64,000 bases of DNA from Neckera pumila (lineage: Eukaryota; Streptophyta; Bryopsida; Hypnales; Neckeraceae), in assembly GCA_963969595.1 (NCBI GenBank), contig OZ018408.1:4275823-4339822 (forward strand). The letters are read 5' to 3'. This document shows, piece after piece, positions 1 to 12,289 of this stretch. The position numbers and the translations under genes are program-made. Position 1 is the stretch's first letter; every line of letters starts with the position of its first letter. The notes under the pieces were generated by a model. It ran no database searches and had not been told where the DNA came from. It was given only the letters and a program-made list of their open reading frames with translations.

Positions 1-3000
1 CTTGGTGGTAATAGGCTATCTACCTTATAGAGACTATCATTGTAAGTTGCTAAAGCCACAGTACCACACCCCTATCCCTAGCTCCTACACACTAGCTGTG
101 GCGCTACCACGCAGTACGCAACAGCAGTGCTCTCCTTGAAGTCGTCCTTGTGCAACAGTACTCTTGATTATATGGGCGGCACAGCTACCCCACCATCGTC
201 CCAGCAAGCCTTTCTCTGGCAACGCCCATCATCTCCCCAAAACCCAGCCTCTGCAACTCATTTTTTCTTTCCCTCTGCGTCTGTTTTGCATCTCCTTGTT
301 GGCAGTTCTTGAGCTGAGGCATCTCCGAAGTTACGTCTTATGAGTTTACGCACACAAGGAGGCTAAGACGAGGCACTACTCTTGATTATACATTTGACGT
401 TGTTGTTGCCTGTGGAGTCCTTCTGTTGCATCATTAATTTCGTCGCTGGAGTGTCTTGATTACAAGCGAGAGAGACGACCCTAGTTGCTCTTGGATCCTC
501 ATGGCAGTCAGGTATGCACACTTCAAATGCGATCAGTTAAGTGTAAGTCTGAGCGTGGTCGATTGCTTCAAATTTGGTGGAGTATAGGCTCTCGACTGCT
601 TTAGACTTGAACAAGCATTCTAGTAAGTCTTAGGGTGTCGTTTTGGGATAGCATGTGAGTGACTTTTGCATCTTGGAAGTGCTGTGCGTTATAGGTGTTC
701 CTAGTTTTGGTTGGCTCTGGTGTTTGGCACTTGTGTTGCATGTAGGTTTAGGAGCCTACAATAGGCGGTGCTTGCAGTTGTACAACAAGCTCTAGGGGTG
801 ACACTTGGATTTGCACTTCATTACTTGTGTGCTGTTCTTCTGTAGAAACCTTTTTCTAGAAGGTTGGGTGCTCTTTCATGGGTGAATATGTTGAATACAG
901 TATGTCCTCACACAGAGTCCTAGACTATGCAGTGATTAGTTGTCAATTGGTGGAAGAACTTGAACTTGGCTCAACAAATAAATGGTTGCAATGTTGCAGG
1001 GATGAACAAATTTGCAGGGGGGTTTGACCACTCACAAGAATTGTCAGTGAGGAGAGTGCACATTGATAGCTCTCAACACAATTGGTTATGAATTCCTGGA
1101 AACAGTGGTGGTGAAAGACTTCATATTTCATTGATTTTGGGTCGCTCATGATGCAACAATTGACCACCATGGATGTGGATGAAGCATGAATTGAAGTAGT
1201 TCTTTCATCCAAAAGTATTCATTCATTTGAAGGACCAATATTGTGGAAGACTTTGTTGCAATTTAGGGATTTTATGCACTGAGAAATGGGTGTCCATGGC
1301 AAAATACTCCCTTGAGATTATTTGAATCTATTTCTAATGTATTATTTTATTCAAATGAAAGTCTTTGGGCAAAAGAAGAAGCATTTTCAAAAGGAGCTAT
1401 TTGCCAAGTGATCTTTGCCATGGCTTGAGAGTGAAAGTCTTATTACTTTGAAGGTAAGACATGTCCTAAGAAACTCTATATCAAGCATTATACTTTTAAT
1501 TTTCTCAAAAAATATGGCATTTTATCCAAAATTACAATATGGAATTTTAGTGAGTGCATATTTGTAAGATTAGGGATTGTAAGAGGTGTACATGGAGGAT
1601 AACGTAGAATGATAGAACCAATTGCAACATTTATCTAAATGTTCCAAATAAATTTTTTTTTTGATGTTGTCTATATTGATTGATGTTAGCTACCCCATAA
1701 ATTTTGAATTTTGCAATTTGATTGTAAAAAAATAATCTTCATACTTTGTCCTAGGCAAATTCAACAAGAAGTATGAAGATGTATTTCCAATCACTATACA
1801 TTGTCCATTAGGAAGTCATCAATTTTTAATTTGACATGAAGAAATTTAAAACTTGTATCATTTTGATTACAATTATTTTTTAGAATGTCACTTTTATATA
1901 TTCTAGTGAAAACGTACAATGGGAGAGGTCCAATAGTGGTCATCACCTTATGAGACAATATTAATTAGTATATATTAGGTGGAGGGATATGCTAGAATTC
2001 TTCCAATGGTACCATGTTTTATCTTGCAACCGCTTTGAAATGTAAAGTTTTCTTTCTTCAAATGCATATGTATGTTAGATCATGGGTTATTACAAATGGA
2101 GTGGGATACAGTAGAACCTTTTTTAGTGCACACTCTGTTAGTGCATAATATGCACTAAGAGGAATAGTACTTTGAAGCTTTTATTAATGAACAGTAATTG
2201 GAGGCCTTGTAGTTAGAAGCCATGTGGTTGGAGGCCTTGCAGTTAGAAGCCACGTTAGATAGTGAACAGTATTGCACCTCTCCAAATGCATAAATCTCTA
2301 CTAGTGCATAATCCCCGCACTATGCACTAAGAGACGTTCTACTGTACTAGTCTAATATTGTAATTAGCTCTAGTATCTATAAGTGAAATTTCTTGTTCAT
2401 GTTGAATTAACTAATTGACACAACACATCAAATGAAAGTATAGCTCCTTTAGAATAGCAAGTGGTACATGTGTGTTCATCTAGCATTGTTCTATTATTTC
2501 TTTTTATTACTAAAGGATTTTGTTTGTAACTAGAGTTTGAATTCATGTAAGTGTTCTTGTCTTGAAGTATGTAATTGTGCTATTATTATAATGGAAGTCA
2601 CATCCAACCTACTTTTATTTATATTTCTGTAATACAGTCAAAATAGTTATGAATTTTTGTAGTTGGATTGACATTTCACACTATATAAATATTGACCTCT
2701 ATTGTACATTAATAGTTATTGAAGTGTTCGGGGGCTACTGTACATGTTTCAAACATCTACATTTTTTCACAATAAGTCCCTTTAATTTTTTGATCCCTTT
2801 AATATCCTTATTTAGTGTTGATGATATTTCGTGCAAATTTATATAAAGTAATGGTGAAAAATGGATGTTGATGGATTGGAGTTGCAATTACCTTGTTATA
2901 TTGGAGTTAGATTTCACAAATGGGAGAAAGTGAATATAGTATTGAGGGCATAGAATGTTCATTTCTAATGCTATGATGGACTACTTAGAACTTTGTCATA

Positions 3001-3801
3001 GTTTGAAATGCAATTTCCATTGTCCACTATTGGGCATTTTAGAATTTCAATCATCTATTAGTAGAATTCTTTAGAGCAAATTTCTAAATTGTATTGTAGC
3101 ATGGTAGTTGTGTATTTGATGTAGAGGATGTATGAATCAAAGTATACAACAAATGGCAAAAGTTTATCTTTTTGCTAATTTGGGTCTAATGACCCTCGGT
3201 ACTCCCAATTTGATTCATTTCTATGCCTCCTAACATGTTTGAGAAGTAACAAAATCATTACAATTATATTAGAACTCTATGGTGTTGTATTTAAGCATCA
3301 TTACATTTAATGGTGACAATTAATGAAATTTAAACCAAGACAATCATAGTAAGAAAATTACAAATCCATTTAGAATATGTTGCACCAAATTTTAATACCC
3401 GGCCAAATTGATTTCTTGGAAACAAGTACAATGTCATATACATGGTTCTTTCAAGTTTTTTACCAGAGTAATGTACATACATCTTGAATTGTTCTTGCAA
3501 TATTCACAAATTATGTTTTCAAGTTTATGGCATGTGCCTTGAAAAAGTGAACAGAATGTGATGTCTTTTATTTATTTTTATTATTGTGTGGTACTAGATT
3601 TATATAGGAATTGCTTGCTTGATTTGATATGACTCTCTATATGAGATAATCTTTAATATATTAGTTTTTGAAATCCTTTTGGTATCTAGCTATTTTCACG
3701 GGTTTGGATGTTATTGAGAATGTTATTCTCTAACTTCTTTCTTTAGATTTGTTTAAGGGCTATTGTAGTACTTCAATATCTTACTCTGCTTGTTGATTGA
3801 A
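1..3801. other. AT-rich upstream region without a confident gene
   Basis: I see no conserved coding sequence here. The short ORFs are unlike known proteins and lack splice context. The stretch holds one pogo-type MITE at 2109-2344. A short candidate first exon at 501-511 (ATG GCA GTC AG before GTATGC) would join the TIR exon at 4702 in the correct phase through a 4.2 kb intron. The rest is AT-rich and may be promoter or 5' leader of the TIR-NBS-LRR gene. Confidence 0.5.
2109..2344. mobile_element. pogo/Emigrant-type MITE with TA target duplication
   Basis: The left end reads CAGTAGAACCTTTTTTAGTG and the right end is its imperfect reverse complement (TGCACTAAGAGACGTTCTACTG). The terminal inverted repeats are about 24 bp and are flanked by TA on both sides (2107-2108, 2345-2346). 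The start CAGTARAACCT matches the general form of plant Emigrant-like pogo MITEs. The element is 236 bp and has no ORF. Inside is a short tandem duplication of a unit containing TTGGAGGCCTTG near 2197-2262. It lies about 1.5 kb upstream of the TIR-NBS-LRR gene. Confidence 0.75.
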
Positions 3802-6800
3802 ATGGCACATTTTTTGATGTCGCTGACGAGCTTCTTCACAATGGCAATCTTTTGGAAATACATGGGTATTGCATGGTCTACTCGGTGAGTACAAAATGCT
3901 ATCTAGTTAGTGTTGGTGATTAAAAAGTATATGTTAGAATTTAGTAATATTCAAATTACTAAATTCTTTGTATAGTTTTCTATTCTATTTACTTTGAGTT
4001 GTACAACCAATTTTGTTTTAAGCATTTTTGCATATGATTAAACTGAAATATATGTATCCTAATATCAATAGATAGATAAATCTATTAATATGGTCAATGA
4101 AGTTTCATTTGTATAACAAGCTTGATTAAATCATTCAATATCACAAGGTAATTGCTCTCTATACATGCCATCAAATGTTTGGTTTTGGAATTTATGAATT
4201 ATGATAAATATTGTTCACTGTCAATGTGATTGCATTTGAAGTCCTCTCTAACTAGATAGCTTAGATGACAAACAATAGAGATATTATGCTTCCATACAAT
4301 GTCTTTCTTTTGTTGCAAGAATGTCGTTGCCACAAAACACATAGAATAGTTAGTTTAAGAAGTTGCAAGGAGATTCAAAATTTTACAGTAAAACTTTACA
4401 TGTGCATGAATTCTTAAATGTGCATATGATGAATAATGTTATTGCAGGCATGAAATGAAGGAAAGAAAATTTGATGTCGAGGAATGTTCACACAATGCTG
4501 CAAAGCGTAGGTGATGTGTTACAACTCTAGAAATACCATTCACAAGGACACATGAAGAGTTTATTGCCACTTTCAATACGACTATTTTGTATTCTTGTAT
4601 AATTTTCCATTTTGGAATTTCCAATTGTATGCTAGTTATGGTCATGTAACCTTAGATATATGAACTTTATCAAGTCCTGAAAGCTTTTTGTTTTGTTGCA
4701 GGTCTAGTGAAGGCATGAGTGATGATCCAGTTTTGGAATCCAAGCACAAGATCTTTTTGAGCCATAGTGGAGTTCAAAAGGAATTTGTGGAGTATTTGTG
4801 TAAAGCATTGGAAGAACGTTGTCACTATCCCTTTTTTGATAGACGTTCTGAAAGTTTGCCAAAGGGCAAAGAATTTCCGAGTTTGATTGTAAAGGCCGCT
4901 CAACAATGTCAATTGCTTGTTGTAGTGGTGTCAGAGGAGTATTTCATGTCCAAGTGGCCAATGATCGAATTGAATGCCTTTGTACAAGCAACCAAGGTGT
5001 TGAAGTCCAATATAAATGTTGCCATTCTTCCCCTCTTTTATGGGCTTTCTGTGAGTGACTTGAAAGATGAAAAAAGGCAGCAAAGATGGTTTGAGAAATG
5101 GAAGACATTTGCTAAGGATGATTTACGAATCAAGGTGGAAGATTGGAAGTATGCTCTTAATGAGTTGACAATGTTCAATGGCTTGTCGTATGATCAAGAA
5201 TTGAAGCCAATTGTGGCTTATCAAAATGAAATTGTGTCTCACATTTGTAGATTAGTTCTACCCGACATTAAGTGGGATGATTCACATGTTCAAGGAAATG
5301 CTCATGAGGTATGATTCTTGTGTTTTATCTTTTAATCATGTTGTTAAATGTTTTTCATTAAAATTTGATTAAGTACAATAGTAGAAATGGTTTCATTGTA
5401 ATATCTCTATTCTAAGTGTGCATTTTGTGGGTGAGGTTCAAGTTGCATATTATTGGAGCATGCTAATGTGGTTTTAGAATTTCTTGTATTTGCTTAAGAA
5501 AATTAGAATTCTCAATTGATTATTGTTGGATCAATAGGTCATTCTTGAGAAGATGAAGCAAATTGGGTTTTCTCAAAGGTACAAAGTGAAAGTGGTTGGC
5601 ATCTATGGAGTTGGTGGTATTGGTAAGACAACGACTTGCAGGAGATTGTGCAATGACTTGTCAAGCAAGTATGAGGGGAGGGTGTGTCATGTTGAATTTG
5701 ACATTACATGTTCAAATTCTAAAGAATTATTGCAAAAAGCATGTGTAGAGCTGACAGGGAAAAGCGTTGAGGTTGTGCAATATTTGGCTGAAGGAGAAGT
5801 AAGTGCTTCGTCAATACAATTTGTGATGATTGTAGTTATAAAAATGCAATTGCACTTATTTTTATTTACAAGTGCTAATAGAGGGTGTATAATTGTTTAA
5901 GGTTCATTCTCAGCACTCCATTTTAGTGATTTCCAATTGTATGATGACATGCTCATTACGTTAGACTTGAGAGTTTAGTACAATTTGCACTTCAATTACA
6001 TGACATGATTAGGGGGATTTGTCACCTTTGTTAAATGAGGTGTTGTGTTTTTGGTGTTTTTGTCCCTTGAACCCCCAATTTGAAACATTCACATTATGTA
6101 TTAACAATATATATTTATGTGTTTGCAGTGTAAAGATATTTTGAGGAATAATCTTTTCAAGCAACGAACTCTCTTGGCTTTGGATAATGTATGGGACAAT
6201 GATAAGTCTTTTAAGCAAGCATTGTTGTATTTGAATATGGATTTCCATGAAGAGAGTTTTGCAGTTGTGATGGCTTGGTCTCATAGTACTCTCGAGCGTT
6301 TGGGTATAGACAAAACTGCATGTTTTGAGATGCCTGAACTTGGAAAAGCGGGGGCTACACAATTATTCTTACACTATGCTGCAAATGGAAAACATTTTGC
6401 AACATCTGAAGATGAGCATTGTATTGATTTGTGTGTTGCAAAGGGTTTATTTTGCAAGGGTGATGGAAGCAGTTTCCATTACCATCCATTGGCATTGGAG
6501 GTTTTGGGAAGGCAACTTGGTTGTCTTGGAGAAACACCCTCTGAATGGAAGAAAAAATTGGGAGAAGGTTCAAGAGAAAGTGTTGTCTTTGATGTGCTGA
6601 GGATTGGTTTCAATCTATTGCAAGTACAAGAACAAGCTTTGTTTATGGATGTTGCTTTTTTTGCTTCACCCAGTTCTTGGGCTTGGCAGCAACGTGATTC
6701 ATTGAATTTAATCCCTATTTGGTTGGAGGGAACACCTATCTGTTCTACACAAGCAAAATGATAGAGACATTCAAAGTCGGGTATAATAACCTCCTCCATC

Positions 6801-8528
6801 CATCTAGTTTTGTAGTAGAAATGAAAAAATTTGTGGGTACTTAAACAAGTATTTAAGATGCAGTTGTGTGGAAGAGGTATTTGTTCCACAAGGTTTTTAA
6901 ATGTTCTTGTTGGTTTCATTGCGTTTGTATCTACCTTCAAAGAGACCGTAGTGCATGTTTGGGGCATCCCAAGACCTAATGATTGCAATGGTGTATAAAA
7001 ATTGTATATGTTATAATATTTTGTGGTTGTATTGTCATGGCAGTTGGATAATCTCAATTGTAAAGGCCTGTTGCAAGATTCAGATTTTTCATCTGGAAGG
7101 ATTGGCATGCACGATTTGTATATTGAATTTGCAAAACTAGAAGCAGAAGGGAAATTTGGTGAAGCAACAGATATATGGAATCGAAGGTGGATGCATGTGG
7201 TTGCAGATGATGGGGATCTCTCAGAGCTTGAGGGTAAACCTGCTGGTGTTTGCTGGGAGAGATTGTCACGACTTTCTATACAACAGTATGAATACTTGCG
7301 CTGCAATGCCAATCCAATTACAAGTTTGGAGGGAATTGAATGGCGGTACTTTTCAAATGTTTTGATATTGCATCTAGAAAGTTTAACGAGTGTACGTGGA
7401 AAATTGAACTTGGAAGGCATACAGTGCTTACGAAGCTTAAGACTTCACAATTTAAAGTTCCTTGAGAGTCTTGAGGGTCTTTCCAAATTGGCGAACCTCA
7501 CGATTTTTGAATGGACGATGGATTTATTATCCCCGATATTATCTGTGGATGAAACAAGAAAGACATATTTTAAGGGACATTTTCCAGCATCCTTAAAATT
7601 TCTAAATATATTAAGCAGAGGATTGGTGTTGGAGCAAAATGTGGAGCTAAAAGTGGACCAAAAAATGGAGCAGAATGAGAAGCAAAATGTGCTTGCAGGG
7701 TGCAAACTCTTGTATAAACTATCGCTCCGTGGCGTTTATGTAGGCGAGCTATTGGATTTGAGTAGTTGTTCATCCTTGGATAGTTTGAATCTTGATTTTC
7801 CCTGGATGGTGCCAACTGTGTTGAAATTTTCTGCAAGTGAGACATCAAAATTGAAGTCTCTTTATGTTACGTGGAATTGTTTCGTTATTGATATTTCGGT
7901 TGCTATTCCAAGGTTAGATCAAGCTGTTGGCTTAGAGCACTTACACCTAGGTGGTTGTCCTTTAGAGGGGTTGCCCAGCTTGTTGAAATTGACCAAATTG
8001 CAGTCTTTGAAGCTAGATGGGCACGGAAGGCTTCATGAACTTTGCATCCCTCACCAGGTTCAAGAGCTTTATTATTCAATCAGGGGATCTATTGATTCTA
8101 ACGAGGCACCATTTTTGAATGGATTCAAGCAATTACAAATTCTAGACTTATCTCAAAGTAGGCAATTGATTCAATTTGGAATGGGTGAATTGCTTGAACT
8201 GCGATCCCTGAACCTACATTATTGTTGGTGTCTCGAGAAATTGCCAGACTTGAGAAAGTTGAGGAGCCTTCAGGAACTCAATCTTGACGAATGTTTTCAA
8301 CTCAAGCTTTGTGAAGAAGACATTCAGATGTTGGCCACATTGCCTTTGCTGCACCCTGTGCGCTTTTCAAAACTTAGGAAAGGGGCAATCAGGTTGGACT
8401 TTGTTAGGCAGAAGGTTCTCAAACATCACGGACCTTCTAATTTGGTTCCAGACTCATGGCTGGCTTGGAAGAAGGGTGAATGGGAGGAGAAGGAGCTTGG
8501 ATCACCTCCACTCGGGATTTTTTCTTGA
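3802..8528 (+). CDS. TIR-NBS-LRR immune receptor, possibly frameshifted
   Basis: Intracellular NLR-type receptor. Proposed exons: 3802-3884, 4702-5308, 5538-5798, 6129-~6775 and 7044-8528. Exon 1 encodes about 27 mostly hydrophobic residues (a candidate membrane anchor), ends in a strong GTGAGT donor and joins exon 2 in phase. Exon 2 carries a TIR domain starting KIFLSHSG at about residue 44, with a Glu in the SKWPMIEL motif (about residue 117) where TIR NADases have their catalytic Glu. Exon 3 has the P-loop GVGGIGKTT (about 254-262). Exon 4 has kinase-2 LLALDNVW, an HPLALEVLG GLPL-like motif and LFMDVAFF (RNBS-D). Exon 5 begins with GRIGMHDLY and runs into leucine-rich repeats. Exon 4 hits TGA at 6759-6761 just after an AAAA run. 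The frame that continues sensibly to a donor at 6776 is one base off, so the gene is either a pseudogene, truncated at about 527 aa, or affected by an assembly error. A full protein would be about 1027 aa. Confidence 0.8.
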
Positions 8529-10257
8529 TTGTAAATTGCGATACGTATCCTGATGTCATGCCGGAAGGGTCCAAATCACAATACCGTTGATATTTTGAAA
8601 GCCAATATTGAAGGTATCAATGCTGCCCACAACATCACACAATTGAACAAGCTGCGAATTTGCAAGCTGCGTCCGAGAATCTATTTCATGGGAGAATGTA
8701 AATGCTATGTATAGTGCTAGGTCCTGGAATACGTCAAGGAGTTGGTTGTGACTTCAACTTTTAGGGAGCAAAGATGGATGTGTCCTATGAGGATAGTGCA
8801 GCATATGGTGCTAGGGCCTCCTTCATAGATGCTTAACCCCTCGAGGCCGTAAAGGGGCTCATTCATCTTGTGTTCTTCGGAGAGATATTGGTAATCCAGC
8901 ATCCCTGCCAACAAGTATTGTTACGGAGAATCGGAAACGAACTGTTCTTTTCAGGTTACTATACCTCCTCCCTTGCTTGTCCCGTAGAATTGCCTGCTTT
9001 AAAATTTCCATGCCGACGTGCTCCTGCTGCTTGTGAAGTTCCTATCTGTTTCCCCAGCCCAGCTCCGCCCGACTAAACAATGGGAGGCTGTCTGTGGAAC
9101 GATTTTGCTGCGCAGGCAATTGGATTTTGCAAGGGGCAGCGCTCTTCAGCTAGAGATAATAATGGGTGCGTGAAGGAATCGGGAAGCGTTTTGAGGACTA
9201 TCCGTCAACGATCAAGGTGTCTGTGACGCTCAGTAATGGCGACATCCAAATTGCTGGGGTAAGTACAAGCCACAGCTTCAGTTCAAGTCCAGCGAGGGTT
9301 ACAGTTTGCGGCCTTCTCATGGTGCAGTACCCTCTTTTGGCGTAGCTGATGGCACGAAGAGCAACATCTAATGACGCACGTTGCTCACTCGTTGCTTTTC
9401 CTTTTTAACAAACGGGCAGTACCCCAGTGCAAAAGAGTTCGAATAAAGCACAACCTACGTTGGGGAGAGGGTTTCTTGTTTTCATTACTTTTGGGTAGCG
9501 CTCAAAGCGATCTCCAGTGAAGTGGTGAAGCTATTTACATCCATCTATATGGGTGAATACACACACAATCATCCAAAAATGTGCAATTTCATTGATAATA
9601 GAGCTATTAATATTGTCTCTCAATTTTGTAACAATATTGAGACTTCTTCCATTGAAAATAGGGGAATCTATCCCCGAATACTCCATTAGAAAATTGTATA
9701 GCATTTGAGCAATAAATTGCCCCCAAAATATACCCTGAGCACAAACCCCAGGAACCAGAACACAACTAGCAGCTCCCAGTGAGCGAATGAAATAGAATCT
9801 ATGTAACTAACAGATCCTTCCGGGCGCAAATGAGAGAATATTGACCCCAGTGAGTGTCAAAATTTTCTCATCCATTTTTGCTTTGAGGTCGGCCGTTTGA
9901 AGACTTTAACTCTGCAAGAAAGCTATGCATCCCTAGCATACTCTAGAAATACCCTATCGAATTAAGTGTTGAACTTTTTCTTGTGACTATCTAGCATCCT
10001 GGGACACCACGTGGTGAGGCACCTATGAGCACCCACGATTTAGCATGCTCGATGGGCGGGTCAATGTCGAAGATGGCGGTCTTGAGTCGAGCTCAATCCT
10101 CTCCTGTGTAGAAGCAGTGATGATGCAGTAGGTACGAATGGCGAAAGCCCAAGTTGATTGGGATTGGATCAAGTTCAACAATGCGTGCAGGTCCAGAACC
10201 TGTGGATAATTGTTTCATCACACAATGAGGCTCACACACCGGACATGTCACGTTCCC

Positions 10258-10299
10258 TACATGAACTGATTTACATGAACTGATTTACATGAACTGATT
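10258..10299. repeat. Three tandem 14-bp repeats
   Basis: The unit TACATGAACTGATT occurs three times in a row with no mismatches. The stretch is noncoding and no function is apparent. Confidence 0.85.
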
Positions 10300-10721
10300 T
10301 AGATCCTTGAACAGAAATCATGAAGCACGAAGTGGCCAAGTTAGTCACATCGTTGAAGAATACACAAAAAATTCTTGGATGTACTGTACATCCTTCTTTT
10401 CGTAAGGATATGTGCTGTTTAGTCAAAAGTCGTCTTCGTAATTATGCATAATATCCTTTGAAGCTCTCCTTGCACAGTGCAGAAGATATTGTGCTTCGTC
10501 AAAAATCCGTTTAGAGGGTGTTCCGGTCGCTGAAGACTAAGCATGGTGGATATCCCATTCCTCGATAGGCCAAAGGTGAGAATCAAATTAACACCTGGAA
10601 GGAGTAACGAATACTGTTTGAAATTCTGCTCCCCGTGACTTAAAGCACATTGATGTCTGTGTCTGATGAAATGACCAATTTCTGAATCTAGCTGATCATT
10701 GTTGCATGTTTACAGTCTCTA

Positions 10722-11624
10722 TTGATTCATATGGTTTATCCTCTCCTTGCCTGTTCCTGTGAATGCAGTGATGAATCCAAATGCGAGATTGCTCGGTGGA
10801 TGCCACACTGTTTCTCCTGGACCCCCAGATTCTGTATTGGCTTCCAAGCCAAAAGCTTCAGAGAAGAGTATTTCAGGATCAAATATTCCGTTCGCGAAAT
10901 TGATTCTTCTGTAAGCACCCTTGAGCGAATGTTTCCAGCTAGTTGATGACGCTGATTCTTCATCCCTAAATTTTGTTTCGGCTTGCAATGAGATGCACCG
11001 CAACTTTTCTCGGCACTACTTTGCTGATATTTCCGTCACCTGCAGAACCGTGATGTACTCGCATGGACGAGGGGAGAGTACTGGAGGAAGAATAGAAAGA
11101 TTCCAAATCGGTGGAATGCATGACAGGGTAGGTTATTTGCTAGTGTCAGCTGCTTCAAGATGTGCCCATGACTTATGAATTTGTAGTAGAAGTCGGTGAC
11201 CTTTTAGTGAAGAATCTTGGCAGTTTTCTCATTTATAAGACCCGTGATGACCCTTACGACTCCTGCACAACTGACACTCCTGTGTGGAACCTTGCTGAAG
11301 GACGGGAGGAATTCAGGCAACAGCTATTTGAACAATTGATTATGTCGTTGCTGGTATGACGGGTGGTGTTGACAGCGATTCCGACTCAGACAGCGATTAA
11401 AGAGATTTTCTATCGAGCATCAGCAGGATATTTCGGTGTCGATCAATACCCTGATAATGATCTTACGAAGCATGCATGTTGATGATGTCGGTGACCCAAG
11501 GGTAGGCTGGACTGGACCTAAACATCGGCAACTCAACCAGGTTCCACTCATCTCAGAGTTCATCATGCACGCATTGTTGAACTTGCTATCGAAACGCATT
11601 TTGGCAGCTAGACATTGGAAATAG
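10722..11624 (+). other. Cluster of unresolved exon-like ORFs (possible gene remnant)
   Basis: Four overlapping or adjacent plus-strand ORFs lie here: 10722-10946, 10921-11178, 11162-11359 and 11436-11624. Splice-like signals are present, including an acceptor ending GAATGCAG near 10770, a GTAAGC donor near 10911 and an acceptor ending CACCTGCAG near 11045. The base composition is less AT-rich than in the flanks. I could not join the pieces into one reading frame with consistent phase, and I recognise no domain. It could be a decayed gene, a poorly conserved gene, or chance. Confidence 0.25.
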
Positions 11625-12289
11625 CAGAACCTCCAGATTTGTAATCCCCAAGTGGCAACCCCAAACTTCATTCGTCCAGGTGTAACTTAGGTCTCATCCT
11701 TTAAGGATTGATGTCATTCTTTCTAGAAATTGATTTGTGTAATTTTTGAAAACGTAATAACTCAAAACTTATCAGACCACTACGTAGGTTTCAACCACCT
11801 TATCGTGTAGACATCAGACATCGCATTCAGCACATTAATTGTGTTGAGGGCGCTCCCTCATGGGAGAGGGAGGTGTAACTTTGTAAAGAAATTAATTGGC
11901 ATATTGTAGATATAAGCTTTCAAAGACTTTCGCTGTCGAACCGGATGTCATTCCTGACATCCACAATGTGTTGCAAAGTGAATTTGGACCCAATTTCAGT
12001 TTGAGTTAAGTGGATGATCAACTGAAAACAACTATTTGCAGTAGGAAGCGCTACTTATTGCATAAATGCCAAGTGAAACCCAGACAAGTTCCAGAGACCG
12101 TTCGGAATGCCACCATTGAACGAAGTAGTAGGGATGAGTTTCAATACGTGGTGCAGTGAAATACTTTTGCTCAAAATGTCCATCATCGTGAGACCTATCT
12201 TCATCATTGTAGACATTCAAGCCAAGGTCATGAATTTTGCATCAAAACATGCGAGCATAGTCTTCTTTTTTTCCATATATTCATTGAAT

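Larger units (their letters stand above)
8529..12289. other. Region downstream of the TIR-NBS-LRR with weak ORFs
   Basis: This probably starts with the 3' UTR of the receptor gene. After two closely spaced stops (8526 and 8532), the receptor's reading frame stays open from 8535 to 8711 (59 codons), which may be a remnant C-terminal segment. A strong donor-like GTAAGT occurs near 9259, but I could not assign an exon to it. A small tandem repeat lies at 10258-10299, and a run of unresolved ORFs at 10722-11624 is listed separately. I recognise no complete gene. Confidence 0.4.

Noticed and set aside
6479..7420. A 313-codon minus-strand ORF
   Set aside because: It overlaps NBS and LRR exons and an intron of the receptor on the opposite strand, and shows no recognisable domain.
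9079..9219. ORF starting Met-Gly-Gly-Cys, possible acylated small protein
   Set aside because: The frame stops after about 46 codons, lacks splice support and has no similarity I recognise.
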